Shown here: positions 34,722 to 46,400 of the stretch, piece after piece
Numbering within the stretch: the stretch's first letter is position 1
Layout: the number at the start of each line of letters is the position of its first letter
Assembly (NCBI GenBank): GCA_963969345.1
Contig: OZ017767.1
Coordinates: 5,794,739-5,858,738 of the forward strand
Source of the DNA: Turbatrix aceti
Lineage: Eukaryota; Nematoda; Chromadorea; Rhabditida; Panagrolaimidae
Length of the DNA: 64,000 nt
Reading direction: 5' to 3'
Position numbers and translations under genes: made by a program
The notes under the pieces: model-generated
The model's database searches: none
Told to the model about the DNA's origin: nothing
Seen by the model: the letters and a program-made list of their open reading frames with translations, nothing else

Positions 34722-35276
34722 CAATTTACCAGAGTTGTTCGATGCTCACCAAATTGCTCCTGCTCACTGCTCGCTCCTGCTCAGCTCACGAGCGCGAGCG
34801 GAGCGAGCGCGAAAAATTGGAGTGCTCAATGAGCATGAGCAGAGCGAGCACGAAAAATTGAATTGCTCAAAGAGCGCGAGCAGAGCGAGCAAGAGAAATT
34901 TTTAAAATGAGCACTGCTCACTATAAATTTAGTGCTACAAATATTAAAATACTGGTAGTTTCGATCAAAAACACGATGTTGGGGGTATCTCCAAGCAATA
35001 TGCGGTCTTTCTTTTAGCAAAGGACTGAATTTGTGACTCAAAATTCACTTTTCTTGTGTGAGCCATTTTCGCTCATTGCTCGCTCCTGCTCAACTCACGA
35101 GCGTGAGCAGAGCAAGAGCAGAGGATCTGAGAATAAAAGAGCGCGAGCGGAGCGAGCGCGAAAATTTTAGGAACTCAAAGAGCATGAGCAGAGCGAGCAC
35201 GGAAAATTGAATTGCTCAAAGAGCGCGAGCAGAGCGAGCACTGAAAATTGTCGAATTGAACAACTCTGCAATTTAC
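34722..35276. mobile_element. hAT-type MITE with 8-bp target-site duplication
   Basis: An element at 34730-35268 begins CAGAGTTGTTC and ends with the exact reverse complement (GAACAACTCTG). It is flanked on both sides by CAATTTAC (34722-34729 and 35269-35276). An 8-bp duplication plus CAGAG-like ends is the signature of the hAT superfamily. The interior lacks a transposase and consists of two blocks of degenerate GAGC/GCTC repeats (34740-34920 and 35060-35245) around a 140-bp AT-rich core. The perfect duplication suggests a fairly recent insertion. Confidence 0.85.
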
Positions 35277-36040
35277 ACGTATTTATAGTTTCAAATTAGG
35301 TTCTCGTTCGCTTTTCGCGCTGGGATACGGACAGGCATGGCAAACAAAGGAACACTCTCGAAACGAAGCACGCGTTTCATAAGCTAGCTAATGTCAGTCA
35401 CCGGAGGGGTTGATGACGAGCTAGGATAATATTGTGTTTGACTATTTAGTTTGGATGACTAAGCAGCTGCTGCCTGCGGTGATGATTCACCGGCTGCGCG
35501 CACACCAAAGCTTCATTGTGATGGTGCGCAGTCTTCGCAGTTGTGTACTATTTACGGGGACGATGCAGCATCAGCCCCCACCCCACCCTCGCAATGACCT
35601 TTCCTTTCTTTTCCTCGGCCAACGTTGGTTGCGAACGAACAAATGCATGTTTTTTGTTTACTCAACGCTGCATTTTTTTCTGTGAAAGGCGTTGCTGATG
35701 TTTTTCGGTTCCGACGAGTGTTTTTATCAAGCTTGTCAGGACCTATTCCAGGTTTTATGAATTGTCGGACAAATAATTTCTGTTTTAAAAAATGGAAAAA
35801 TCTGTCAATTTTTTTACTAAAATTGAAGTCCTAGAAAATTGAGGTCGCGAACGCAAAATTCTGATCCCACAGCGCTGAACACGGTCCCACCTCGAAAATT
35901 CAACGCAACAACCGAACCCATAAAATGGCAAAACGGCACCTTAGGTCGTGGTTTATCCACGCGGGGAATAATTGAGCACGTGTATACACAACGAAGACAA
36001 GCGCCACGCGGCGGCGTGAGATTACGGTAGGACTGCTTAC
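35277..36040. other. intergenic
   Basis: No supported gene; frames here are short and without motifs. Confidence 0.4.
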
Positions 36041-36177
36041 TTAGATTACCCTGCTGGCCAGGTCGTAGGAAGGCGGCAGCTCATGTCTCGGCGACGGGCA
36101 CACGCTCCTGCAAAGGTCGGCAATGGTCACGTGAACGGAACATGGCATGTTGTACTTTGTGCGGCATTTGGAGCCCT
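36041..36177 (-). other. candidate alternative last exon with a second PPSY motif
   Basis: A minus-strand frame preceded by a GTGCAG acceptor at 36178 encodes a cysteine-rich stretch and then E-L-P-P-S-Y-D-L-A, ending at TAA (36041). It repeats the P-P-S-Y-E/D motif that ends the PPxY protein just upstream. The frame does not join the GTAATC donor of that gene in phase, so a further small exon, another donor or chance must be invoked. Confidence 0.3.
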
Positions 36178-36217
36178 CTGCACACGGCAAAAAAGGCAAA
36201 GGGGCACGTGAGGGCTT

Positions 36218-36258
36218 ATTGCATTGCCGACTTGGTAAATGGCACTCGGCAATGCAAT
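36218..36258. repeat. perfect 13-bp stem, 15-nt loop hairpin
   Basis: ATTGCATTGCCGA (36218-36230) pairs with 36246-36258. It lies between the last exon of the PPxY gene and the candidate alternative exon, so it could sit in the pre-mRNA there. Confidence 0.7.
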
Positions 36259-36351
36259 TATCCGTGTTTCTGTGGATAACTAGCCAGGTGCCTGTTCAAC
36301 AGGAAAAATAAAAAGGCAAAACAAAACTTTGCTAATGCTAAAAAAAATAGA

Positions 36352-37416
36352 TTACCCGGTGACTGCCTCTTCGTAGGACGGCGGAGGTGCGTGGGAGGTC
36401 TCGAAGTTGACTCCTATGGACCAGGGCGGGGGTCTGGTGGTGGAAGGTACCTGTGGGGCACCTCTCTGGTTGGGCTGGCGTCCGTCTCGTCGGCCACCGC
36501 GATGTCTGTGCCGCCTCTCGCGCGGGGGGTTGGGTATCCTCGAGGCGGCGGCAGAAGGAGGCGGTCTGTGACGTCGGCCAAGGCACAGACACTGCGCAAT
36601 TAGGTAGGCACCGCTGGAGATGACGACGAAGAGGCTCACGGCCAGGATGATCCACCATATCGGCTCACTTGAGTGCTCGCTCTCTGACTGGAAAAACAAG
36701 AGGGCTTATTTGTCTTACAGCGAATTTATTCGTTGTCCTATGGTGAATTCAATTTTTTGAAAACGCGGGCTTATCTGTCTCACAACGAATTCGTTTTTTG
36801 AAAAAAACGCGCAGGCATGTGTGTCTCACAACGAATTCAATTTTTGTCCCACAACGAATTCAATTGTGCTCAATTCAAATGCCTAAACCGTCAAAAAATC
36901 GTAAAAAAAATCGTGCCAAATTTTATTTTCAATGGCATTAAAAAAATTACGGTTTTTTTTAATTGCGCGGTTTAGCGTTCAAAAAAGTACACCAATGGCA
37001 ACGACCTTCCTGAACCCGGCTAATCCGGCGCAAAAATCTCACGCAACGGCAAAATTGGCTACATTATAGCTAATGCATTAGAGCTGCGTGATGAAAAGAA
37101 CGCACAATCCCGAGACCGAGGTAGTATGCTTTCTCCTTCGGCAAAGACGTCATTAGCGGAGCACTGATTGCGGAAACTCGGCTGGCAGACGTTTTTCTGC
37201 GATAAGCGGGGCCCGCGGGGCTAAGGGACTGGAGATAGACAACTTCTGTCGTTCGCTTACCGTTATGTTGAGCAGGGCGACGACGAAGAGCACGAAGCTG
37301 CCGATGATGACGATGAGCGCGAGAGCGTAGATGCGGGATTTTCCGTCGAAGGCTTTGATGGTCTGGAGGTAGCGGCGGTTGAGCGCCACTAGGCTGGCAG
37401 GCGCTGACGGGGTCAT
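36352..37416 (-). CDS. small two-TM protein with C-terminal PPxY motif
   Basis: Exons 37416-37261 and 36687-36352 join in phase 0 (GTAAGC donor, TTCCAG acceptor) to give about 163 residues. There are two hydrophobic helices: about residues 28-50, and about 63-88 with the cluster A-Q-C-L-C-L at its end. After these comes an Arg/Pro-rich cytosolic-type tail ending A-P-P-P-S-Y-E-E-A-V-T-G. PPxY motifs recruit WW domains such as those of NEDD4-type ubiquitin ligases, so an adaptor or trafficking role is plausible. I do not recognise the family. The frame is open upstream of the chosen ATG to another ATG at 37572 and contains S-Q-S-D-A-V-F-S, so the start may be further 5'. Confidence 0.65.
36702..36860. 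repeat. degenerate tandem repeat in PPxY-gene intron
   Basis: A motif resembling TCTCACAACGAATTCAATTTTT recurs four to five times at irregular 25-65-bp spacing inside the intron. Confidence 0.65.
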
Positions 37417-37572
37417 GGAGAAGACTGCATCTGACTGACTCCGTCTTAGGGGTTGCGCGGACGCGCCGCGCGGGTAACAGGTTGTTGGTCGGTTACACAC
37501 ACGAGTCACAGGACAAGGAACTTGCAAATCGCGATCGTGATCATAAATAACGAAGAAAGCGTGAACAAACAT

Positions 37573-38542
37573 GATACATAAAAAAAGTGCACGAGTTCAG
37601 GCGATAAAGACCTTTTGTGGCTTCTTCTTCTTCTTCTTCGTCGTTTTTCGTGATTACCGAATTTGGTCGCGGAATACCCGACCCGACCCATCGATTGGGG
37701 AAGCAAAAAAAGAGATGGATACTCACGCATAAATTTTATAGTAAACTAATAATTATTTTTTTGGGTAAAAAACAAAAAATAGACCGGTGGAGTATTTATT
37801 TTTGGACAGGCAGACGCCTCCAGCAAACAAACAAAAAGCGCGAATTGTCTTCCTTCGACCCAGTGTACCAGTAAACTAAGTATCGTCACCAAAAAGCCAA
37901 CAAAGGCGCGGACCGGTCCTCCTACACAGTGCAGCAGTGCCTGCTGGCTTCCTTCCTTCTCCCGGGCCATCTGCCGCGCTCAACCGCCGTCTTCGGCACC
38001 CGACTCGTCACGGTTCATTTTTTTTATTTTAAATTAAAGTACCATTAAACATCGCAACATCAACATCAGCAGCAGCAACCGGCTGGGGGTATTACCACTA
38101 ATCAGACGAACCGTGTCCTCCGCATGCTGTATCGACTCAGAGCAGGTCTACTACTTTATCAGCTCCAAGAGGACACTGACACTGACGACACACTGCGCCT
38201 CGACGCCGATACATCCATCCATACCACCGCCACATGGCTCGTATTTACCTGGCGCCTCGATAGTGCATGTCGGCTGACCCAAATCGGTTCGGTTCGACTT
38301 TTCTATTTGCTTACGCTGCCGTTCGTCAGGACGTCAGAATGGCTCAATCAATCCGTGCTCAGATAAATATGCTTACCGTTCCCAGCAAAAAAACTTGTTC
38401 GATACGCCCTGCAATTCACGCAAACACACATTGTAAAAAAATATAAAGAAAAACTCTAGGCTACAAAACGCACAAAAAAAGACCAATTCAATTAACACAC
38501 TTTATAACAATAAAGAAAAACAGTCAAAAACAAAGCACAACC
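37573..38542. other. intergenic
   Basis: No supported gene. A (GAA/TTC)n stretch lies near 37622-37640. The 3' end of eL6 must lie at the right edge. Confidence 0.4.
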
Positions 38543-39167
38543 TTAGAAAACGAGTTTGTGAGGGTGCTGACCGTTGGCGAGGCTGAAGCGCGTAGCGAGG
38601 TAGCCGAAGAGCAACTTCTTCTCGGCGTTACCACGGATCGCAGCCAGGAGAGCGGTATCGACCGTCTTCTGATCCTGCTTTCGCTGGTCGGTAACGGTGT
38701 ACGAAGCGTTGGGTCCCTCGGCGAAGATAGATCCCTCAGCACGGTTAGCGGTCTTCTTGTTGCGCTTGAAGTAATCGTCATTGATGTGGTCGGGAACCTT
38801 CACGCCACTGATGTCAATCTTGGTAGAAGTAGCAATGACAAAGGCCTGGGCAACACGACGAAGAGGAGTGTTGTTGAGCTTCAGAGGACCAGAGACAAGC
38901 AGAAGTCCGCTGGCAAGCTGCTTCAGGAAGACGACGCGCTTTCCACGGTGACGGCCAGCAAGAAGGATGAGAACGGTGCCGGGAGTGATCGTCTTGCGCA
39001 GAGACTGCTTCTTGGGTCGGCGCTTGATGGCAGCAGGCCGACGAACGGGGCGCAGCAAAGTAACCTAAAATTTGACTTTTATCGTAAAATTCGTTTAAAT
39101 GACAATTAGCACTAACCTTCTTCGTCACGGCCTTAGCCGGAGTAGCTTGAGCTCCTGTACCCGCCAT
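38543..39167 (-). CDS. RPL6: 60S ribosomal protein eL6
   Basis: Exons 39167-39117 and 39064-38543, joined in phase 0, encode 190 residues. The eL6 core is plain: [19 protein letters not shown], then [13 protein letters not shown], then [12 protein letters not shown]. eL6 is a structural protein of the large ribosomal subunit. The basic N-terminal extension of vertebrate eL6 is short here, as in fungi and nematodes. A TTTTTGCAG site 20 bases before the ATG marks a 5'-UTR intron or a trans-splice acceptor. The gene is divergent from TFIIIC3. Confidence 0.95.
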
Positions 39168-39571
39168 TGTGGCTTTTCCGCAATGACCTGCAAAAAGTAC
39201 ATATAAAATATATAAAAATGAAATCAAACGATTCCGCGCAACGTTTATCAGTATACCAAAACATGATATACACGTTTATAATCGTTATTGGAATATGACA
39301 CGCAAAAATGGATCAAAAACGAGCAAAACTGAGGCAAAAACAAGGAGATCGATTCGAAAAAGGACAAAAACGAGAAGAAAGAGTGTCAGCCAGGAAAACT
39401 CAGAACATTTCGCGTACCGTAAAGTTCCGTCCGAGAGTGCGCGTGCGCATTTTTGCTACTTCGTTTTTTTGCAGCGTTGCCAATTCTTTTTTTTCGGATC
39501 CTGTGCTTCGTATCAGGGTTGATTTTTATTTGTTTTGTTGTAGAAACGATAAAATTGATAGCGCTGATGTA
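39168..39571. promoter_or_regulatory. shared divergent promoter space, eL6 / TFIIIC3
   Basis: Only 404 bp separate the two start codons, so the genes must share or abut promoters. Both are housekeeping genes of the protein-synthesis machinery. No TATA box in the expected position is evident. Confidence 0.5.
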
Positions 39572-42500
39572 ATGGCGTCGTCTTCGCGTGCAGGTCCGTC
39601 GAATGGTAGGTTTTGCAGAGGTTTTTATGAACTTTCGTGATTCAAGTTGCAATTTTCAGCGAGTTTTCCCATGACCGATGCCGACATTGCCGAATTTGAC
39701 CAGGCTTATGGCGATACCGTTGGTGAGTAAGAACTTTTATTGTGGATTTTGTGGGGAAGGAAAAAAGTTGCAGATATATCTGATATCGAGGAAGAACTCC
39801 GGGATGAAGCTGCCGACAACCTTTCACCTCTGAAAAAAAGACCATCACCTATCAAGCGGAGGAAGAGGGTCTCTTTTAACGCCGAGCCAGTGCAGGACCT
39901 CACCTGCGATTCGGACAATGACTCGAACTACAGCGATGAGATGACCGCCGGCTCCGGGGATGAAGAGTTTTCCGATTCCGACGGCGACGGAGTCAAGAAG
40001 GGAAATGACAACGACGAGGTTCTCATCGACGTCGATGGCGAGGATGAGGATGATGAAGCGGTTGGTTTTTGGGGCTTTTAACAGAGTTCTGCGGGTTGAA
40101 TTTTTTTGGGGTAAAATTCAATATTTTATCAATTTTGGGTATTTCTTGTTCAAAATTTATTAATTCTAGAAAGTTCCTATTTTTTGGTGTTTTTTATGCA
40201 TTTTCTATAATTTTTTTTGCATCGGTTCCAATGAAAACAAAATTTTGGTCCAAAAAAATCGATTCTGAATGAAAAAGTCGTCTCTGGGAGTCGATTTTTC
40301 TGTTGGAACTGGTCAAAATTCGATTTTTGCAGAACCAAGTACCACTGGACGTTCAAACAGAATCTCTGAAGCGAAGCAGCATGCTGATCTCGATAACCAG
40401 CGGTTTCAACTTTATCGTCAACGAAGCCGTGAAATACAGACGTCCGCAGAAGCAGGAGACCATGTTTGTCCATTGTTGATCAGTTTTGGAATGATGAGAG
40501 TTTTTTTTTAGGACAATCGATGCTCTCCTGGGTCAGGCTGCCGTTCTGACGGCCCACAACCAGACAGAAGAGGCGATCGAGCTCCTGCAAACGATCATCG
40601 CCTCAAATCCACAGCGATCAGAGCCGTACCTTCAACTCGCCGAAATCTACGAAAACAGGGACGACGATGCTACTTTTTTTGAATACCGACTCTACGGCTG
40701 TATCATTGATTCAAAAACGAGCGCGGATACCTGGGATTACACCGGGGACCTCGCGATGAAGCTAAGCAAGCCGAACGTCGCCGTCGCGTGCTACAAACGT
40801 GCCTATCGAGCGGGTCCCACCGATTGGACGTACTACCAGAAGGCGATCAACCTCCTCGAAAACCTGGGCTACGTTCGACTCGCAATGCTGGCGAGACTCA
40901 AGGCCTGTGAGACAGTCGAGATCTCGGATGACGTCTCGCTTCGCGATTGGCTCAACGAGGCCATCGAACAGGTCACCGAGTACTTCTACGACGAAAGCAG
41001 CGATTCCAGAAGTATTCCTATTTTGAGAATTCGGGTCCAAAGATCCAAGGAATTTGGACAGTATTACGCGGATTTTCACCAGAAACTTGTCCAGATTTTT
41101 GTTCGGAATCAACTTTGGACGGAAGTTATCAAGTCGATTCTGGGAATACAAAGCGAGCTGATAAGAGGTGTTACGTCCACTGGCGTCCTCGCTTACGAGG
41201 TTAGTTTTTTTTTATTTTCGTTTCGGGACCTGTAGGGTTTTTTAGGTGATTGTGTTCTGATTTTCGCTTCAAGACCTGTTTATTTTGGTTTTTATAGGTT
41301 ACAAAGTCGTTTTCAATCGTACCGTTCCCTCCGTACGGCATCAAAACACTCGAGATCGATGACGGCTTTCCGATGCTGCGAATCCTGCAGCTGGCATGCG
41401 CGTTTGCCGGCATGGGATGGCCCGACATCGTGGAGCAACTCACGGCCAAGATCATGGCGGACAAGTTCGTTGAGGAGCACATGGACCTGTATACTGTGCT
41501 TCTGAATACCATGGACGAAGGCAAAATGAGTGATCAGGTGATCGACTTTGTCGCATGGCTCCAGCAGGAAGGAGGCATCGTCGACACCCGTCTTTGCTAC
41601 CTGACTGGATTGGCTCACGAGGTTCGCTTAAGAAAAAAAAAAATTTCATTTTTCAAAAATTGGGTTTTCAGCGGAAAGGAGACAACGAAACGGCCCTGCA
41701 CTTCTACAGAGAGGCCGTCAAAGTTGACACGAACAACGTCGATGCCCGCGTCAATATTTCACTCATTCTGGACGCCCAGGGCGACATCGACGGTGCCCTG
41801 GCTATCCTGGAGCAATTCAATCTCGACGGATGCAAGCGTCTGCCGGCCGAGAAGCTGCTCCTGCAGCAGCTGAACATCTTCTGCAAGGAGCACTTCTACG
41901 AGCAGTACGTCCGCACGATTCGCATGCTGCTCATTCCGCATTTCTACTACGTCGTCCGGCACAGCCAGGAGATCCTCTGCACGCGGAGGACCGTCAAAGT
42001 GCCAACAACGGTCTCGCTCAGGCGATGGGCGTATCGGGCCATCGACGAGACCCCTCTCAAGAAGCTTGTTCGGCATCTGGGCGCAATCAGCGAGCGTGAC
42101 GGTCGGAAAACGGATTTGCTGCAGCCGGACGATCTCTACGAACTCGTGCTCAAGCTTACACATGTTCTTTTTGATCTTCAGAGGTTCCATGAACTTGTTC
42201 ACGTGCTGTGTTTCGCTGTTTTGCATCCGCATGTTCCTCAGTAGGTTTTTTTTGTTGGTTTTATGAATGATTTGATCTTTGTGGTGTATTTTAGCAAGGA
42301 CAAGATGCAATCACTTCTCCTCATGGCCACGTTCCACGCCGGCTACTACCGACTGGCGATTTTCATTCTTCGATGCAAGATGACTGATATTTCGAGCAAC
42401 ACGTCTATCGAAAGACCAGAAAAGATCCGCCTCCTCAACAAGGTCTTTCACGCGCTCAACTACTCTTCAGTTCACATCAGGGATATCAGATTACAAAAAG

Positions 42501-43363
42501 CACAGACTCGTCTGCTCACCAAATTCGGCGATAATCATGGACTGATTCTGCAGGTCGCGTCGCACTCGATCGCTGCTGGATCCAACAAGTATGCTATCTG
42601 TGAGTTTTTTCATCCAATAGTGTTTTTTTTTAAATTTTTTACCGGTTTATTTTTTATGGCTTGGACAAAAAAATGGGCTGCTTTGCATCAAAAAATACCT
42701 ATTTTGTGCAGTATTCTAAAAATTTGAAAAAAAAGTACGATTTGCTTACTTTGCATTTTTTACCATTTCTTGAAGCATTTTGGCTTCCTTGAGCATTTTT
42801 TTGGATAAGAAATTTTTTATTGCATTTTTTAATAATTTATATATTTTTTTGCGATTTTTTACAATATTTTATTTCGCGAAATTTTTTTTTGCATTTTTGC
42901 AATATTTTATCCCATTTTTACAGATTTGCTGTTCAAAGCCATGAAACTGCGCCCCAACAACGCGTGCACGTACATGTTGATCAGCGTCTGCTTTACCAAC
43001 CTCTGTACACGTAGGTCAATTTCCAATCGATGCCCAATGACGACCAGGGCGGTGGGATTCATGATGCGGTACGCCAAACTTCGCCTCGACGAAGGAGTCG
43101 GACTTCGACAGGAAGTCTACTTCAACCTCGGCAGAATGCTCCATCAAATGGGCCTCCTGACCGAAGCGACGCACTGGTACGACCGGGTTCTGAACACGGA
43201 AGACCCCATCGTGGAGTGCGTGAACGACGAAATCTCGGGTGTCATGCCGCAGGGCGCGTACAGCCTCAAGACCACCGCGGCCCTCAACTACATCCAGGTT
43301 GTGAGGAAGTGCAATCCACTGCTCGCCCAGTGGCTCAGGAAGACGTACTGCGTGCTGAGGTGA
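39572..43363 (+). CDS. GTF3C3: TFIIIC subunit 3 (TPR protein, TFIIIC-102 / Tfc4 type)
   Basis: Nine exons (39572-39605, 39660-39722, 39774-40060, 40333-40463, 40512-41199, 41298-41621, 41672-42240, 42295-42599, 42924-43363) join in phase to 946 residues; human GTF3C3 has 886. The N-terminal 130 residues are strongly acidic. The rest is tetratricopeptide repeats, including A-E-A/E-A-I-E-L-L arrays, L-A-E-I-Y-E and the late F-Y-N-L-G-R-x-L-H-Q-like segment (here YFNLGRMLHQMGLL). It ends T-Y-C-x-L, close to the human terminus T-Y-C-S-I. TFIIIC binds tRNA-gene A/B boxes; this subunit bridges to TFIIIB. Introns 3 and 8 hold repeats. It is convergent with the PTR gene, with 112 bp between stops. 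Confidence 0.9.
40090..40325 (+). repeat. dispersed intronic repeat, copy 1 (TFIIIC3 intron 3)
   Basis: This AT-rich stretch matches the reverse complement of 45525-45745 over about 200 bp with scattered changes. Shared blocks are ATTTTATCAATTTTG-GTATT, TTGTTCAAAATT, TTTTGGTGTTTTTT-TGCATTTTCTAT and AAAATTTTGGTC. It looks like an uncharacterised dispersed repeat. Confidence 0.6.
42741..42815 (+). repeat. single-arm relative of the PTR-intron fold-back
   Basis: In TFIIIC3 intron 8 this stretch shares the order TTTGCTTA-TT, GCATTTTTT, TTTTGGCTT, TTGAGCATTTTTTT with the right arm of the fold-back at 44774-44836. Confidence 0.55.
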
Positions 43364-43475
43364 GGTTTTTGGTTTATTCTGACTGTTTTTTGTACATACT
43401 TTTTATGAGAGCGGGATGACGGGATTTTTTTATTTCAGTTGTTGAGTTTTTTATTTTTTATAAAAGACACGGGAC

Positions 43476-46400
43476 TCATCGGGCACTGTTCGACAGTTTA
43501 CGACAGAGAAAGAGGTAAAATTCGTGGGTGTGCATGAGCACGAGCGGCAGGTAGAGCAGCGCGTGCGTCGTGCCAAAGAGGATGACCAGCATGACGGTCT
43601 TGAAACACGTCTGGACGACGTAGGTATCGACTGTTGCGAGCGTCGAGATGCCAAGACAGACGGAGAGCGAGCCCTGCGTGATCGGCCATCCCACGGAAGC
43701 GAGAGCGCCTGCCAGACGGTCGTATGGCTTCTCTCCGCCGCTGCTCTCTGCCATGTACGCATACGTGCAGTGCGCTGCGAAATCAACCGAAAAGCCGACA
43801 GACATGGCAATGGTGATCATGGAAGTCGCGTCGAGATTGACATCCCACCAAGCCATGAATCCGATGACTCCGAGGCCGATGGACATGATGCTGGCTCCGA
43901 TGGCCGCCGCGCAGAAGGGCTGGGGGATCATGAGCAGCGCGAGGGGCATCATGACCGCTGCCGAGATGTACAGGTCCTGAAGCGTCTGTGGCCACATTAT
44001 GTCGAACTGGTCGGCTAAATTCCAGAGCGGAGAGTAGGTTCGGATGTCGAAAGCCTCGTGCTGAGCGGCAGCGCTCCTGACAGCTTCCGCGCAGAGTTGA
44101 ATCCTCTCATCTGTGCCGTAGTTCCGGAGCAGAGTTGTCAGCCGGAAAGCGCGAATCCCGGTGCCGTCGGGGGTGCGAAGAACGTCGTAAGCGTATTTTT
44201 CGTTAGCCAGAAGAAATGATTGCAAATTAGCGAGAAAAGCCTGTTCATCCGTGTTGGCGTCTGACATCCACGCGTCTCCAAAGCCGAGGCCATCGAAATA
44301 GCGCTCCAACGCGAAATACCAAAAGTCGGTTGTGTTCCGACCCCCGGAGCACTGGGTGCTTTCAATGGCCGTGAGGGCGGCCAGGAAGGCGGTACGCTGC
44401 GCTGCGTCGCCCATGTTCGGCGGCTGAAGAACCGCGACGTCCAGTTTGGCCACGTCGCCGTGGAAGTACTGAGATTGTAGTTCGAGGAATCGGTAGGGCG
44501 GGGCGTCTGAGCGGACGATGTTTATCAACTGCAAAGGAAGGAGTTTTTTTAGGGGGCTCAAAACGGCCTGGGCCAGTATTTTTGGCAGCTCAAATTTTTT
44601 TTTGTAAAATTCAAAAAACAAATTTTTATTGAAAAAAAATGCTCATGAAAGCAAAAAAGGGGGAAAATGGTAAAAAGATGCAAAGTAAGCAAACTGTGCT
44701 TTTTTTAACGCTGATATTGAATTTTTTATAAAATTTATCATAAAAAAGCGGCGTACCCGGACTCGTGTTTTTTTGGCACAGTTTGCTTATTTAGCATTTT
44801 TTTGAATCGTTTTGGCTTTTTTTGAGCATTTTTTTCCGAACAAAAAATTTTTTGAAGATTTTTTTAATTTTTTACAATTTTTTTTTATATTTTTTATGGC
44901 CACGACCCAGGCGGAAAAAAATCGGCCAGTTGGTTTTGTCAACTTACGTCAAAGCCGACAACGAGTCTCTGAATTCCAAAATAAGTGACGACCAGGTAGG
45001 CAACGAAAGATACAAGTGCCACCGCCTGACTGGCTGGATGACAGATGAATGGGGCGTACACATCAGAAAAAAACCGCTGATACCACAGCTTGGTCCCTCG
45101 CTCAACATCGACACCCGGATTGTCTTTTTCGGAAGGTCTGCTACCCAAGTTGAAATAACGCGTCCAAAATGGCTCAATATCGGCCCGAACGAGGGGAACC
45201 GTTCGCGTGCAGATGACCAGGCTGTGTCGAAGGTCGGCTTCCAGTCTGCCGAGCAGCGTCATGCACGCGAGGAAGACGGTAGACGTGTAGAGAAAGATGA
45301 AACAGATGGCAGCCGATGCGTAATAGCAGAAATAGAGGACGGCAGGCAGAGGCGCGATGGAGCCGATGAGGAAGGCGAGCGCGTCCGTGACCGAGGTGAT
45401 AGCTATTGACACTCCCGCGTGCCGCATTGTTGCCTCGACCCGCTGCTCCACGCTGGACGTGCGGGGCGTGTCGTGCCACGCGGCGAGCATGAGGAATGTG
45501 TCGTCGATGCCGATTGCTGAAAAAAAACTTCTAGAAAAATGGACTGACGATTCTTTGACTCCGAATCAACCCATTTTGACCAAAATTTTAATGTAATTTT
45601 TACCGATTCAAAAAATATTTTTTGATAGAAAATGCACAAAAAACACCAAAACAAACGTAGGCAATTTCTAGCATTTATGAATTTTGAACAAAAAATACTC
45701 AAAATTGATAATAAAAAAAAAGTTAATTTTACTCAAAGAAGGTACATTTTCTTCAAAAAAGCTGTGAATCGCCGAAATAGACACTTTTGAAAAGAAATAT
45801 CGATTCCGACTTTCAACTCTCGATTTTGAGCCAGAAATAGGATCCCGAACGACCGAGCGTGAACTCACTAAGACTGAGGAACGGCATGACGCTGCACATG
45901 TCGACGAAGGTGACGTCCAACCAGAGCATGAGCCCTACGGAAGATACGATAGCCATGAGCGTGGAGACGACGCCGGCAACTCCTAGCAGGGGCTTTCGAG
46001 ATGACCCAGTCTACGACGGGCGTTGTGTACCGCTTTTTGTGGGGTCCCGGCGTCGGCCACGCGAGATTGAATGTGCACACAACGGAAAAGGCTACCAGGA
46101 TCACGAAGGTGAGTGTGAAGCGGGGCGCGATGCGCATGTTTCCCTCTGCCAACTCGATGTCGAATGTCTCCGAGTGGTAGTACGATAGACGCAGCTGCTG
46201 AACAGGGACCTGGCCGGAATCGATCATGGATGTCACTGTTAGTTCGAAATCTCTGAATTGAACTTTTTTATAGGCTATTGGGAGGATTTAAACCAGAGAT
46301 GGACAAACAGACATTTTTTTTTGTTCGGGAACAAATATAAACAATTTTTAATTTTTTAGAAACATTGATCAAGTGTGAATATTTTTCACTGTGTTTGCAA

